64,000 bases of DNA from Breviolum minutum Mf 1.05b.01 (GCA_000507305.1 DF239811.1:1-64000); one strand, 5' to 3'. Shown: positions 1 to 11,335, counted from the stretch's first letter. The notes: generated by a model not told the origin, from the letters alone. Numbers and translations are program-made.

Positions 1-87
1 GTGGTTGTTGTTGTGGTTGTTGTTGTTGTGGTTGTTGTTGTTGTGGTTGTTGTTGTGGTTGTTGTTGTTGTGGTTGTTGTTGTTGTG

Positions 88-118
<31 letters not shown>

Positions 119-155
119 TTGTTGTTGTGGTTGGTTGGTTGGTTGGTCGTTGCAT
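1..155. repeat. GTT-type trinucleotide microsatellite
   Basis: Tandem GTT/GTG units with a GTC-rich part near 90-115 and GGTT units at 128-148. The open frames across it (poly-Val) are by-products of the repeat. The left end is cut by the window edge. Confidence 0.95.
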
Positions 156-218
156 CATGAAATCTTCTCACAGACCAGGCCTCTCTCTGGCCTTTGCCGA
201 ATTCCTCCTGCTCTGCAG

Positions 219-266
219 GTGCCAACGTTGGGGGCACTCAGCCGGAGGCGGACCTGGATGCCCTCG
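219..266 (+). CDS. candidate internal exon, unidentified gene
   Basis: A pyrimidine-rich stretch ends in CTGCAG before base 219 and a GTAAGA donor follows base 266. Between them one frame reads ANVGGTQPEADLDAL with GC-rich third positions. The exon enters with two bases of a split codon and leaves with one. No family is recognised. It would be an internal exon of a gene that begins left of the window or in an exon I did not see. Confidence 0.5.
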
Positions 267-2330
267 GTAAGAGTTACCTGGGAACAACCTTCCCGGTTAC
301 TAGGGGGGATCAACCAACCCAACTTGCAACTTAAAACCACTCAATAGGTATCTCTTGTTTATAGGTTTACACCGGGGGAAAGTTACTTACATATCCATTG
401 ATCCTTTCACAATATTTGTTTTTTTTCCATACTCTCTCCGCGATTAGGTGATGAACAATTGCCAAACTTGACAAAGCACTCAAATGCTGAGGTGGGATTA
501 GCTTGCTTTTCTAGCCTTTGGTCATACCATGTCATACCCCCAAACTCCTGAGGTGTTTATGCATTCCAAGTGAATATCGCTTGGAAGCAGAAGACTACCC
601 TGTGGAAAATCTACCAAACCTCCACTTGTTGAGTTTCCATGTTAAAGCTACCTACCTCGTGTGTGTGTGTGTGTGCATGACTTCAGGAACTGATGCCATC
701 AAGACGGTTTGCTTACTGTAAAATGAAGGCTTAATAACTGAAAGGAAACATCAATAGTGGCTGCATGCCACTTGGGATTCCCATGCGCCGTTCATAGGAA
801 CCAATTTGTTCCCCTGCTTGTGGACTAGTTCAATATACCTGGATGGCCCATTGGAGTAAAAAGGGCAACTGAAGTGAGGTTACTAGGATCTAGTAAAAAA
901 AGTGAAGAGCTCGGTTTTGACTGTGACTTGGAACGTGGGGAGCACCGCAAATCATACTTGATGTGGCATGATATGGGAAAAACTTCTTGGATATCCATTC
1001 TTTCACACCTTTCTACCTTTCAAAGGTACTCACTATCTACCTTGATGGCCCCTTGCATGCGGGTGCGGTGTATGGCTTTGCATGGCGGGCACGGCAAGTG
1101 GTGGGACGACAGGCAGGGAGGTGGTGGTGAAGAGTTTGAAGAATAACATGTAGGATACTAAACAGTACCGGAAACAGTATATATTATATATCATACATTA
1201 TCATACTATATGTAATATGACTTGTTATATATCTCATATTATGAATATATACAGATATGAATATGTATTCTACATATATCCCAAATATACTTTCCCTCCA
1301 GTGAATTAGCATAGACCCTCACCATGGGTTTGGATGACTCACCTCGGACCTCCTTTGAACAGGTCTTGGTAGGGCCGATATGTCTACTGGAGAGTATGAC
1401 CCCAAAAACTATCCAAGAGATTCCAAGTGGCTAAGGTGGCTAAGGTGGCTAAGGGTACAACCAAAAAAACAAACCCAACGTCGTCACACGTGTAAGTGTA
1501 ATGAGATACTTTCTTGCAACATCTTTGGAACATCACGGAAAAATCACGGAAAATCACGGAAAATCATGGAAAAGCATGGAAAAGCATACCCTACATTGCT
1601 GGTACTTGTTGGAAAATCCATGGGAAAATCCCATGGGATTTTGCTAGGAACCGTGGAGACCACAAGACAGAGCTGGATTTGCAGGCGATGAGATTGCCAG
1701 ATGGTTGGTTGGTTGGGAGAAGAGTGTGTGTGGAGGTTTACCCCCCGAAAACTAACATGCCCCCTGAAAATCAATGGTCTGAAAATCAATGGTTGGAAGA
1801 TGTATTTCCTATCGAGATGGGGATATGTTAGTTTTCAGGGGGATATCCCAAAATATAGCAATGATGAAGAGGGAGCTAAGGAGCTACTATTACTGTAGCT
1901 ACTGCTAGGTATCAAAACGACATGACTATTCCAAAACGAATGAATATACAATTGCTATGTTTTTTCAAGTGTTTTTTTGATTTACTTGATATACTACAAA
2001 CATTCAAAGCTACCTTTAACAATTATATATACAGGTCGTCACGGGAGGGATGTTCATTGCAATGTTTTTCTGATCTTCAATCAACGATTCGGTGCAATCT
2101 TCAAACCTCAAGATGAATCCATCCAGGGCTTCAAACCTCTCCAGTCAACAAAAAATACATCTTGACTGAAATTCTTGGCATGTGATTTTTTTTTGGCATA
2201 CATAAGTTTTTTTTTAAATAAGAGTTTTTCCCAGTTACCCCCATCGGATTTTTGCAGGATATAGATAGGTATTCTCTTTTTTATAAACCTCCTTCAACCA
2301 ATGGGTCCCGGTTGGTTGCCATCCCCGCAG
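267..2330. other. intron-like stretch without a firm gene
   Basis: AT-rich sequence with a TG run at 659-674, TA-rich tracts at 1176-1280, three GTGGCTAAG-type units near 1428-1455, a cluster of AAATCACGG/AAAGCATGG units at 1535-1590 and one short inverted-repeat element at 1741. A GC-richer patch at 1045-1146 is open in two frames and could hide an exon, but it has no convincing donor. Confidence 0.5.
1741..1842. mobile_element. introner-like inverted-repeat element
   Basis: The left arm CCCCCGAAAACTAACAT matches, in reverse complement, the right arm ATGTTAGTTTTCAGGGGG. The middle carries the phrase ATGTATTTCCTAT that recurs in related copies at 4417 and 14756. It has no coding capacity. 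Confidence 0.75.
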
Positions 2331-2443
2331 CAAGGCGCTGGGTCCGAACTGCTGCAGGGAGATGAGGCAGCGACGATCCGGTTGAGGGATAGCAGCTGGC
2401 GCGTGGAAGGTTTCATTGGAGAACGGAGGTTGCACCTTGGCCA
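2331..2443 (+). CDS. candidate internal exon, unidentified gene
   Basis: The exon follows CCCCGCAG and ends before GTAAAG. One frame stays open for 37 codons and contains the stretches GAGSELLQGDEAATIRLRD and SSWRVEGFIGERRLHLG, mixed charged and hydrophobic as in folded proteins. It ends after two bases of a codon, which fits the one-base entry of the exon at 4290. The product is not recognised. Confidence 0.6.
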
Positions 2444-4135
2444 GTAAAGTCGGTGGGCAGTGTTTTTGTTGCGGGTGGTGTTTCTACTACTCTAAAGGTA
2501 CATATAGATACCTTGTAACACAATACGATATTTATATACATTTTATCGTTATCTGCGTTATGATATTTTTTGTTCCACATAAACCTGTAGCCTAATTCAA
2601 TATGAACGAGTATTTTCTCTGTAGCGGAAAAAAAATGTTTTTGGCATCAATTGATTGAGTGTCTCAGGGAGAAGTGGAGGCTGGTAAATGATCGGCCCAA
2701 CTCCGTCAACTCGAAACCAAGGTGGGTTTGGTAGTGGAATCCTTCCCAAAACAGTCTTGAAGTTGGGCGTCATACAGGATATAACATAAAAAACTGTTAC
2801 GTTTCCGAAGGTTGAGTGTTCGGTGGATGTGGGTGCACCATGCTTGGAGCATCGTACCATTTAGAGTAAGTAGTTATCATCCAAATGGCCGATATGTATG
2901 GCTTACAACTTGCAAATGGGGGTTGATCCTAACTACTGGATCTAAGTGGGTGCCCATCCTCCAAGGTTGACATCCTCAGTCGATCACATCCAGCTTTTAG
3001 CCAGTGAAGTCTCACCCGTTTGGTTGCATGCGCCACGGCCTTACTATGCACAGGAGCATCTTGGCGTGGAAAGATGTGTTTTGTTGGGTGGTTTTGGTTT
3101 CAGCAACAAAAGGCAATGGGGGGTTTATGAGGATCTGTTTTTTTTTGGGAGAACTTTTTCATTTTTGTGTTAATTGATGATGAAACATTGATGATTGATG
3201 GTGGTTTCTAGTGGCATTGTTCATCTGTAATTTGCTGGTGAACAGCTTCCCTTGTTGTGAAGCTCCAGGGGGCTTTGGTGATGGGAAGACGCTTGGGCCA
3301 GGGGAATTCCAACCACCAAGAATGGCTTGAAAATTCATGGAGGTCTCCTGTGTTTGTGTTTGTTGGAAACAACGGACCTACATTCTTTCCAATGGAACTT
3401 CCCATATCCATCATTTCCATCATTTCCTTTTGGAAACTTCAGAATGAGAGGAACTAATCAATACGAATTGCCTATATGCATGGTGCATTCTTATGTATCA
3501 AGTTCAACTGCAGAACCCATGTTCAATTTTTACCCTCTGAATTCGGTTCTAATTGATCGAAGTATATACCTCAAATGTTGGGTTTTCAGCTTGTTTTTTT
3601 GCTTTACCGGAACTATATCCACTTGTGAGAGATTTTTGGGAAAATCGTTCTTTAATGTGTTCCATCCTTTCCCGCGTTTCCAACCGTTTTTGCACTTTTT
3701 GAAGGTCACTACTGTTGATTGTCTTCGCATTGGGTGGGCGTTCCTTTCCACCATCGAAACTACGATTGGTACTGTACCTTGATTGGAGAAACTGTCCAAA
3801 CAGCCTGCGGTTGCTAGGAATTTCCATCAACTTGTGTTGTTTACCATAAGAAAGACAAGATATATATAGTTTTTGGGAGCCTCCAAAATGGTGGGTGCAA
3901 AGATGATTTTTGTTGTTGGAGGTAGTGATATTTGGGAACTAAGGAGCTTAGGGATAGAACGTAATTTACCTAGTGAAGTGGTGAGCTGTCAAGAACCCTG
4001 AAGAATCCCTACCACTGTGTCGATAGGACCACCTTAAGCCCTTCCAAAATAAAATCCACTTTGATGGATTTTTTCACTTCAAACTTGCCTGTACCACACA
4101 TATGAATACATATGATACATGGTGTGCCATGCCAT

Positions 4136-4248
4136 TACCCCCCAGAAATTTAACATAGATACCAAAACTGGCCATATTTAAAGTCTGAGTCACCTTTCCC
4201 AAGGCACCGTTTTTTGGGGTATCCATGTTAGTTTTTCGGGGGTGTATA
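4136..4248. mobile_element. introner-like inverted-repeat element
   Basis: The arms CCCCCCAGAAATTTAACAT and ATGTTAGTTTTTCGGGGG are near reverse complements, and the pair ATAGATACC/GGTATCC extends the stem inward. Length is about 113 bp. No open frame of note. Confidence 0.7.
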
Positions 4249-4289
4249 TAAGTTGTATACAACTAGAAGTTGAGGTCTCCATCTGCCAG

Positions 4290-4401
4290 TGGTGACGACA
4301 TTGGCATGCTATTTCTGGACTGCGAGCGGCAACTGTCGCTGCTGCGGCGTCAACAGTGGCAGAGCCCTTTGAACCTACAGGAGGCGGGGAACGGTGGGTG
4401 G
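4290..4401 (+). CDS. candidate internal exon, unidentified gene
   Basis: The acceptor is CTGCCAG before 4290. The open frame contains GDDIGMLFLDCERQLSLLRR and then QQWQSPLNLQEAGNGGW. The donor is uncertain: GT occurs after 4393, 4397, 4401 and 4409. The choice after 4401 leaves the codon complete and so fits the exon at 4824. It joins the exon ending at 2443 in phase. An introner-like element begins about 15 bases downstream. No homology is recognised. Confidence 0.6.
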
Positions 4402-4416
4402 GTTGACCAGTAAACT

Positions 4417-4523
4417 ACACTCCGGTAACATAGCTGGCTGGAAAATGGGCCCTGAAGGAAGATGTATTTCCTATTGAAAATGAGGGATATTCCAGCCAGC
4501 TATGTTAGTTTGCCAGAGGGTAA
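4417..4523. mobile_element. introner-like element, CTGGTAAACTAACATAGC family
   Basis: The left arm (ACTCCGGTAACATAGCTGGC then TGGAAAATG) pairs with the right arm CCAGCCAGCTATGTTAG plus TTTGCCAGAGGGT. Related copies lie at 14756-14866, 22680-22772 and 25664-25765, with a partial copy at 30157-30200. Confidence 0.8.
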
Positions 4524-4643
4524 TACTGTTGATGGTTCAGACATCCGGCGATCAGCAGTTGAGGTGAAGGTAGTTGAAATCCCATTATTTACAGGAACCT
4601 GGTACATCCCTGGTGGTTGTTGGGGATTTCTCCATCAACAGTA
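4524..4643. mobile_element. introner-like element, GTTGATGGTTCAGA family
   Basis: Starts ACTGTTGATGGTTCAGACAT and ends GGATTTCTCCATCAACAGT, an imperfect terminal inverted repeat. It directly abuts the preceding element. Another copy lies at 5792-5919 in the opposite orientation. Confidence 0.8.
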
Positions 4644-4823
4644 TGGTAGGGCGAAGAAGAAGAAGCGAATGGATGATGACCATTATATGAGTTTACGAGA
4701 GGGCATTGTTAGAGAAACATCACAAAAAGTAGGCTTTCCATGTCATTTCAAGATGTCTCAAAACTGGGGAGACCAGCAAAATGTCGAGAGGAAATGGTAA
4801 GGAAACCAATCAATTTTGCTTAG

Positions 4824-4913
4824 AAACTTCGAATCACCCCCGTCTTGGAAACGCGTGGCGCAGCTCCCTGCTCGTTGGTTTTGAATGAGGCCGATGCGCA
4901 TGTTGGAATGCAG
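4824..4913 (+). CDS. candidate internal exon, unidentified gene
   Basis: Ninety bases between TTTTGCTTAG and GTGTTT, open in phase zero throughout. The reading contains KLRITPVLETRGAAPCSLV followed by LNEADAHVGMQ. The clean phase at both ends fits the next exon at 5524. I do not recognise the protein. The antisense frame is also open but lacks good splice signals. Confidence 0.65.
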
Positions 4914-5523
4914 GTGTTTACATAATCTTGGGTTTTGTGCTGCCATCTGATATACATATATAATCTTTTGCACAAATTCGATGACATTTACATGCATTTA
5001 ATTGCCAACTATTTGATACATGTGTTTACATAGTCTTGTAAACGAATGTAAACGAGACAGAATGTATCTATTGACAGTATAGAGTACATGACGTGTCGAT
5101 TTGGAATGCAGTGAGCGCTTTCTGATTGTTTTTTTGTTGATGTCTTAGTTTTTTTGTTCACTATTCCATTTCTGGGCAGTCCTTAGTGATGAGCAAATGA
5201 GCAATAGATGACCATCTTCCCTACTAAATGATGAGCAAATGAGCAAACTCCAATGATGTGATGGACCTTGGACGAACTGTGGAAAAATCTATTCCATTGT
5301 TGGGTTCTAACCATGCATTTTTTTCTAAACAGCTTCTTCAAATGGTATGTCTACATGTACGTATATATGTACTTATGATAATTACATATATACAGTAACA
5401 TATAAACACATATATTGCTACATTTAGATATACACATGATTGCAGTCCCTGGTCCCATACTAATGAGGACATGACCAACCAAAAACCATGTGAAGATGAG
5501 TTTTGTTTTGGTTGGCCGTTCAG

Positions 5524-5574
5524 GTGCCGTTGCCAGTGGAGGTGACCGCCCGACCGGGGAAACGCCGGGGTGGA
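5524..5574 (+). CDS. candidate internal exon, unidentified gene
   Basis: A short exon of 17 codons after GGCCGTTCAG and before GTGAGA. It reads VPLPVEVTARPGKRRGG in the phase required by the exon ending at 4913. The arginine-rich end and the strong donor support it. Confidence 0.6.
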
Positions 5575-5791
5575 GTGAGATATGCCTGAGATCGTTTGGG
5601 TTGATGAGAAAACCATGATGGTTTTTGTTGATGTGTTTTTTAAAAAAATAAACTGTTCCTATTGGATTTTTGACCGAGCTGATTTGGCAGTTTTTTTTTT
5701 AAAAGGCTTCATGGCTTCCCCCTATTTTTTCCTCTTCCTCAACTGGGATTTGATTGAAAGGTGCCCTCCTGAAAAACGAGAAAAACATACG

Positions 5792-5919
5792 GTAGTTGAT
5801 GCTTCAGAAATCCCCAACAATCACCGGGTTTGGATGTAAAAAACCCCTTGTAAATACCGGCATTTCAACTACCTTCACCTCAACTCGTGATCGTCGGATG
5901 TCTGAACCATCAACAGTAT
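5792..5919. mobile_element. introner-like element, GTTGATGGTTCAGA family, inverted copy
   Basis: Starts GTAGTTGATGCTTCAGAAAT and ends GGATGTCTGAACCATCAACA. Its right half is nearly the reverse complement of the left half of the copy at 4524, including AGTTGAGGTGAAGGTAGTTG. The two are therefore close relatives in opposite orientation. Confidence 0.8.
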
Positions 5920-6361
5920 ATCCCCCTTACCCAAAAGGTCGGCCACTTTTGAGTGGAAAGATGATTTTCCGAACTTCCAAAAAACCCATGTTGTTTGTGG
6001 GATATATTCGACTCGTTTTTTGTTCCCTGGAGCAAGTTTCTGTTTCAAAAAATAATCATTCAGCATCCCAAGATTCACCCATTTTTTTTGTCAAACCACA
6101 TGTATATAGTTCCGTTGCTGCCATCCGATGCAGGGTTGGTTTCTGTTACCTTCCCCCAAAACGTCCCATCCGTCCCATCCATCCCATCCATCCATCCATG
6201 GAGCCCTTGTGGCCTTGAAGTCCTGTAGGTGAATAACACGCCATGGCCGCTGGAAGGGCAACTGACCATGATTCGTTTGCTTGGCTGTCGTGGAGGCACA
6301 CCAAAATTTTTGTCAATATAATTCCGAGGAAGAAAAGGTGGTTGGAGTCTGTTGGTCTTGT

Positions 6362-6405
6362 CGTTGTTGTTGGTCTTGTTGTTGTTGTTGTTGTTGTTGT
6401 TGTTG
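6362..6405. repeat. GTT microsatellite
   Basis: An interrupted run of GTT units on the + strand. Confidence 0.9.
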
Positions 6406-6691
6406 ACTTGACACTCAAGGGGCCCTGAAATTCAATAAGAGCTTTGTGCAAGCTGCAATTTGGGCAAACGCATCATCATTTTTTTTACGCTCGACCCTAA
6501 CTTTAAATGTGTGGGTTTGGTATATGCACATGCTAAGGAAGACACCTGATGTAGCACAGTGTTGGTTGATATTTGTATAGTTCACATAGAATTCAGTGCA
6601 TTAAAATCAAGTATATAGTACAATAGCAAAAATCAGATCAATGTTCATTCTATTTTGAAACCTAACTTGGTGGCATCCACTACTCCACCAG

Positions 6692-6796
6692 ACCAAAAGC
6701 ACGGGAAATGCATCGGTTTGGATCATATTCATCGATGGATTTTGTTGGACACTCTGAAAATGGCCGACTTTTTGATTGGGAAATCTCGCACCAAAG
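6692..6796 (+). CDS. candidate internal exon, unidentified gene
   Basis: The acceptor CTCCACCAG precedes 6692 and the donor GTCAGT follows 6796. The frame contains HRWILLDTLKMADFLIGKSR, amphipathic and helix-like. It enters with two bases and leaves with one. The following candidate at 7409-7517 (contains SKESNEDVAVDEGNNES) would continue it in phase, but that segment is also open on the other strand and is less sure. Confidence 0.5.
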
Positions 6797-7671
6797 GTCA
6801 GTTGCTGGTGAAAAACTTGTCAACATCGTAGGGGCGCGAACCTGTTGTTGGCTGAAGCCATTCTTTTTTAGAAGTGACCAGTCAGGTTTACAGAAGATGT
6901 GTTTGAAAGATGAAATCTCATCATTACCCATGAACTGAAGCGACAAGGCAAGTGGAACAAAGCTTCTCCTTCAAAATTCTAAGATCGCATCATTGTTGAA
7001 GTGCAGTTCTTCAGTTTTTCACGTACATTCGTGGGATAGATGGAAACAAAACGCCCCAAGATGGGTTCGCAAAGGGGCTATAAAAGCTAATCTCCAAATG
7101 CAGGAGGTAACAAGGCGGAGTCCCTATACTCAATGATACTTCTTTTGGATGGGTTGGATGGTGACCTTGTGATATAATGCAGTCAGACAATTCCTTTAAT
7201 TGCAGATACTGTCTTGTGATTTTCAAGCATCCATGAGCTAGATATACAATGATGATCAGAAACTGTCATCTGAAAGTTACGGTTTTTGAGAGGAAAGCCG
7301 ACCTAAGACTCCCTTTAGGCTTTATCTACCTCTTTTTTTTTATTTTCCTCTCTTCTTGGCACCTTTGCCATTACCTCACCCCCAAAATCTCTGGTTTCCT
7401 CGGGCGAGGTAGCAAAGAATCCAATGAAGATGTCGCCGTTGACGAGGGAAACAATGAGTCGGTACCTGATCTTTGGCTTCCAAGCGGAGAAAATCGATTG
7501 AACCTCAGTGCCTTGGGGTTGTTTAGAAAAATGCGGATGATGGAACATACCTGAATGAAACAATCCATGGTTGGAAGGTCTTTTGTAAAGGATCAATAAT
7601 CAATGATGTTGGTTTGGGGTTGGCTTTTTGGTTGATTGTCCTAATGATAGATCTTTGTTGTCTCATTTCAG

Positions 7672-7741
7672 GATGGTGTGTAACTTACAGCAGTAAGAAG
7701 CACCGAGTTCAATCCAAAGAGTTCAAAGCTTTCTTGCAGCC
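7672..7741 (+). CDS. candidate exon, uncertain donor
   Basis: TCTCATTTCAG is a strong acceptor. The frame after it reads WCVTYSSKKHRVQSKEFKAF and runs on past 7790. A GT donor occurs after 7741 but other ends are possible. Product unknown. Confidence 0.45.
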
Positions 7742-8025
7742 GTATCGCCGGGCATCGAACAGATTTTTCACTAAGTTTCAGCTTGAAACTATACAATACA
7801 TTTCCACTCACAACAAACCACAAAACTTATCACACCAGCAACATGAAAGATTACAACTACAACCCGAAAAAACAACAAACGACTGGAACCCCAAAACAAC
7901 ATGGGTACATTTGTATAGATATGTTTCTTCCAATTTTCCCAGCCGCAGCCAGGGGGTATTTTTGGTGAAAACACCAAGGTTTAGACACTTGGTTGACACC
8001 ACCAGGAGAACAATATCTCTTACAG

Positions 8026-8104
8026 AAACTTGTCACAAATCGTCGGCCTTGATTTCGTGGGGTTGTGATCTCCCCGCGGCCGGCCTTTTGAAAGGGATGG
8101 GACG
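8026..8104 (+). CDS. candidate internal exon, unidentified gene
   Basis: It follows ATCTCTTACAG and ends before GTGGGA. The frame contains SALISWGCDLPAAGLLKGMG. It ends after two bases of a codon, matching the one-base entry of the exon at 8461, so the microsatellite block 8105-8460 lies wholly inside an intron. Confidence 0.65.
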
Positions 8105-8109
8105 GTGGG

Positions 8110-8110
8110 A

Positions 8111-8202
<92 letters not shown>

Positions 8203-8330
8203 GTGCTGTGTGCTGTGTGCTGTGTGCTGTGTGCTGTGTGCTCTGTGCTCTGTGCTNNNTGTTGTTGTTGTTGTGGTTGTTGTGGTTGTTGTGGTTGTTG
8301 TGGTTGTTGTGGTTGTTGTGGTTGTTGTGG

Positions 8331-8374
<44 letters not shown>

Positions 8375-8375
8375 G
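8110..8375. repeat. compound microsatellite with a 3-base gap
   Basis: A TTG run (8110-8165), a TG run (8166-8197), a CTGTGTG heptamer array (to 8256), three undetermined bases (8257-8259) and a GGTTGTTGT/GTT array. The unknown bases probably mark a collapsed repeat in the assembly. Confidence 0.95.
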
Positions 8376-8460
8376 GGACGTTTGCGGGTTGAAGAGTGGC
8401 AGCCGCTTAAAGGCTTAAGGTTTTCAAGCAAGAACCGGTTTTGGTCCACGTTTTTTCAAG

Positions 8461-8571
8461 TGGCACGGATATGGAAGCAGCCTTGGGGTCTGACTTGCTA
8501 GAACTTGGGAGTAGAAAACGGGATTCCTTTGCAACAAGACATCTTTTTGGAGACAAACGACTCATCCAATT
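8461..8571 (+). CDS. candidate internal exon, unidentified gene
   Basis: The acceptor is a T-rich tract ending TTTTTTCAAG. The frame reads GTDMEAALGSDLLELGSRKR and then DSFATRHLFGDKRLIQ. With the donor GTGCAA after 8571 the exon leaves two bases, which fits the next exon at 8789. Three consecutive exons (8026, 8461, 8789) agree in phase, which makes this one of the better supported unnamed segments. Confidence 0.65.
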
Positions 8572-8788
8572 GTGCAAATATTCAGCTTTTACATATTGAA
8601 TGATAGGAAATCATTTGCAGATACCACAAGTAAGTCTGGCAACAACAAACACAAACCACAACAGATTGCGAAGCGTTTTTCGCGACCTAGACCTAGTTTC
8701 CTCAAAAAAATCCAACATCTTCCAGGAATCGTTGGTCTTCCAGTCAAACATCGCCTCTAAACCTCCATTTATTTTCATCTGCCTTCAG

Positions 8789-8910
8789 GCTTGGCGTAGC
8801 GCATGCACCAAAAATTCTGGACAGCGAGATGCCATTGTTAACCATTGAAATCTTTGAATCCACTGCGCGAAGTACCGCAGCACCTGCATTGGCACGTACA
8901 GCGGATCTAC
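8789..8910 (+). CDS. candidate internal exon, unidentified gene
   Basis: It follows CTGCCTTCAG. The frame contains LGVAHAPKILDSEMPLLTIE and then IFESTARSTAAPALARTADL. The donor GTACCT leaves one base, matching the two-base entry of a short exon at 9138 whose frame reads TPVGYDPRQQKPSKLR. That short exon lacks a GT donor before its stop, so a GC or GA donor would be needed. Confidence 0.6.
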
Positions 8911-9491
8911 GTACCTATGCAGTGGCACAGGAAGCATGGTTTTTTTGGAAGGGAAGGTGGATAGATAGGGAAAGGCAAGACAAACCGGAATGGTTGAGAG
9001 AGTTTTTTGATTTTTTTTCAAGAAGGATGGTGTGGATTGAGAATTTTCTACATGTTCGTTTCGTTTGGGCATTTGTCAAAGATGTCAAATGGATCCTCAA
9101 ATGAGTATGGGGTTCTAACGACTGAGAGCTCTTTTAGGCACACCAGTAGGATACGATCCTCGCCAGCAAAAACCCTCGAAACTGAGGAAATGACATTGAT
9201 TCAATGGAGCTATAGCAGTTCCTTCCGCTCTGCCTCTTGGTGTTTGTTGGGGTATAAAAAGACGGCAGAAAACAAAAATAAGGCGAAATGAATGGGTAGG
9301 TTGGTGATAGTAAAGTATCATTGTTTGCTTTGAAAAGGCGACTCTTTTACTTTCCACCATGGTAAATCACCATTAAAGCAGCAATTTGGAGAATATTTTT
9401 TTTACATTTTCCAACCACCTTAAGCAAATCTAAGAAATATGATTTGTGGAATATTTTTATCAAATCATCTCGTCAGGACTGATCTTTACAG

Positions 9492-9661
9492 GAACTTGAT
9501 ACTGACCAGATTTTGTTCCAATCTAGGCTTCAAAGTTGTTGATCTGAAGGCGCATAGTCATGTATATACTATCATTATGTCCGAGTTTTTCCAGTGGAAA
9601 GTAGCTGAAGATACTGGAGGAACCTTCCAAACATCAAGGCGTAGTAACTCGATCAATCCAG
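9492..9661 (+). CDS. candidate internal exon, unidentified gene
   Basis: The acceptor is ATCTTTACAG. The 170-base exon reads through NLILTRFCSNLGFKVVDLK, AHSHVYTIIMSEFFQWKVAE and DTGGTFQTSRRSNSINP. It ends at CCAG before GTGTTGGTTTC, the first bases of an introner-like element of the GTGGTGGTTTCAA family. The following segment (9754-9898) is open on both strands, and I could not choose its structure. Confidence 0.6.
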
Positions 9662-9753
9662 GTGTTGGTTTCAAGGATTTTTTTATTTTCATCCCTGGGA
9701 AATGATCCAATTTGGCTAATATTTTTCAGATGGGTTGAAACCACCAACTAGAA
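9655..9753. mobile_element. introner-like element, GTGGTGGTTTCAAA family
   Basis: Starts CCAGGTGTTGGTTTCAAGG and ends TTGAAACCACCAACTAG. The middle has the family phrase GGGAAATGATCCAATTTGGC and an internal TATTTTTCAG. GT lies inside the left arm and AG closes the right arm, as in the copy at 23241. Confidence 0.8.
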
Positions 9754-10000
9754 ATACTCTGAGGGTATAGTCTTCCCTCACATTCTCAGCATCTTCGAAA
9801 ATGACTTCGTTTTGGTTGATAGCATGCTTCAAGGTTTTGATGAATTCCTTTCTGGGTGGTGTGTTGTTCACTCTAAGCAGACGATGATTTGGATGCAATT
9901 CAGCAATTTGGGGAAGATCTTTTCATGATGATGGAGTGTATGGACTTATCATCATGCAAACAGCAGGTTCTCTTCACCACATCTTCGCGTAAGATCGCAG

Positions 10001-10429
10001 GCTTCATGTGACTTCTGTGATGGTTTATCTTGGAATCTACGCCCCATCAGCAGTGGCAAATGAAGGTATTTATAAGGATTCCCTACAAAAAATATAATCC
10101 TGGTGGTACAAAACATGTAATCATCCTTCTGGTGACTGGCATCCTAGGTAATTTGGGGGGTTTGTTTCAAAGCTTTGAAGGCGCAGGTTGTAGGCGACAC
10201 CAGCATCCACAATCGATTGAAGAGAAAGGAACCCGCCCCCAAAACTCGCAAAACTCCCAGAGCCCTAAACTTACCCAAATCAAATGGTGTCCGTCTTTTG
10301 AAACGCAACATGCAGCTTTTCCTTGCTTCACAAAAATTGGAGGCTGAAAATGCCTTGGTCGTAGAATTTCAACCTTTCACTACCACCAGTGAACGAAAGG
10401 CAGGAGGGTTGCAAAAAGACCAACGACCT
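10001..10429 (+). CDS. two candidate exons (10001-10065, 10173-10429)
   Basis: The first exon follows AAGATCGCAG and reads LHVTSVMVYLGIYAPSAVAN, ending before GTATTT. The second follows TTTGTTTCAAAG and enters with the two bases needed. It contains LKAQVVGDTSIHNRLKRKEP, LNLPKSNGVRLLKRNMQLFL and ASQKLEAENALVVEFQPF, then a basic stretch, and ends before GTGAGG. It is rich in Lys and Arg. Product not recognised. Confidence 0.6.
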
Positions 10430-10711
10430 GTGAGGAGATTACATGAATAATTTCAGCCTCACCTATGACTTTCTAGACTGGAATCAACAAGTTGGAAGGG
10501 TTGGGGGGGCAGTGGGGTAACCAGGAAACGAGCAATGTAGTGTTGTTAGATCACATTGGATTTTCTTTGTTCATGATTCCTGAAGATACTAGTTTCATAG
10601 ATCAAGATTGCATGTGTTCTTTGAAAGTCAAAGATTGCATGATTCTTCACTGCTGAAAAATTGACAAGTCAAATGGAGAAGTCAAACGGAGCCAACCATG
10701 TCATCCCACAG

Positions 10712-10795
10712 TTGGATCGAAAAAAACGCGAAGGCGGAGATGTTGGGCTTCTTATTGGTGGCACCACCCACTTATGTCTTTACCAAAAAGTCTTG
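10712..10795 (+). CDS. candidate exon, frame uncertain
   Basis: After CATCCCACAG the phase-zero frame reads LDRKKREGGDVGLLIGGTTH, which fits the exon ending at 10429. Two other frames are also open here, so the reading is tentative. A GT donor follows near 10795. Confidence 0.35.
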
Positions 10796-11216
10796 CGACT
10801 CGGCCTTTTTTGGTGAACGCAATTAATAATGAGATGGAGACAGACACTAAGGGCAAGGTAAAATATGTAAATATGGTATCAATCTAGTGATGTTAAGGCC
10901 GAAACAGTGACTACAAGAATATTGCCAACAACAGCAACAACAAAAGCCACCACCACCACCAGCCCTTAATAGCTGACAGACACGAAGGTTGCAAAGAAGA
11001 ACTCCAACATAAACCAAAAACAAACCATCCACCCTTCAACTATCCCTTGAGACCAACAAGAGATAATTGTGGATGGGTCCCGCTCAAATCCGAGGTGAGG
11101 AGTTTGTACTTGGACGCAGTGAGCTGGTGGAAAACCTACAGACAGGCTGCAACCACAAAAACGGCTGGGTTTTTTGGATGAGCTGAATGATGGATGAGCC
11201 GAATGATGGGATGTGA

Positions 11217-11335
11217 ATCTTGGGAAGGATACACCACTGAAAATCAACATGGAACATAATAGTGAAGGTTTGGAAGATCATGTTTTTTCCTTTGAACATG
11301 GGTGATTTTCAGGTTCCATATTAATTTTCCGGCAA
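11217..11335. mobile_element. introner-like element, AACATGGAACCT family
   Basis: ACTGAAAATCAACATGGAAC at the left pairs with GGTTCCATATTAATTTTCC at the right. Related copies with CCAGGGTG ends lie at 26445, 35695, 53549, 56931 and 58535. Confidence 0.7.

Noticed and set aside
2994-3075. Possible exon reading LLASEVSPVWLHAPRPYYAQ
   Set aside because: Good look and acceptor, but its phase does not fit between the exons at 2331 and 4290, which join directly.
8033-8449. Long poly-Val/Leu/Asn frames over the compound microsatellite
   Set aside because: They arise from the trinucleotide repeat and cross undetermined bases.
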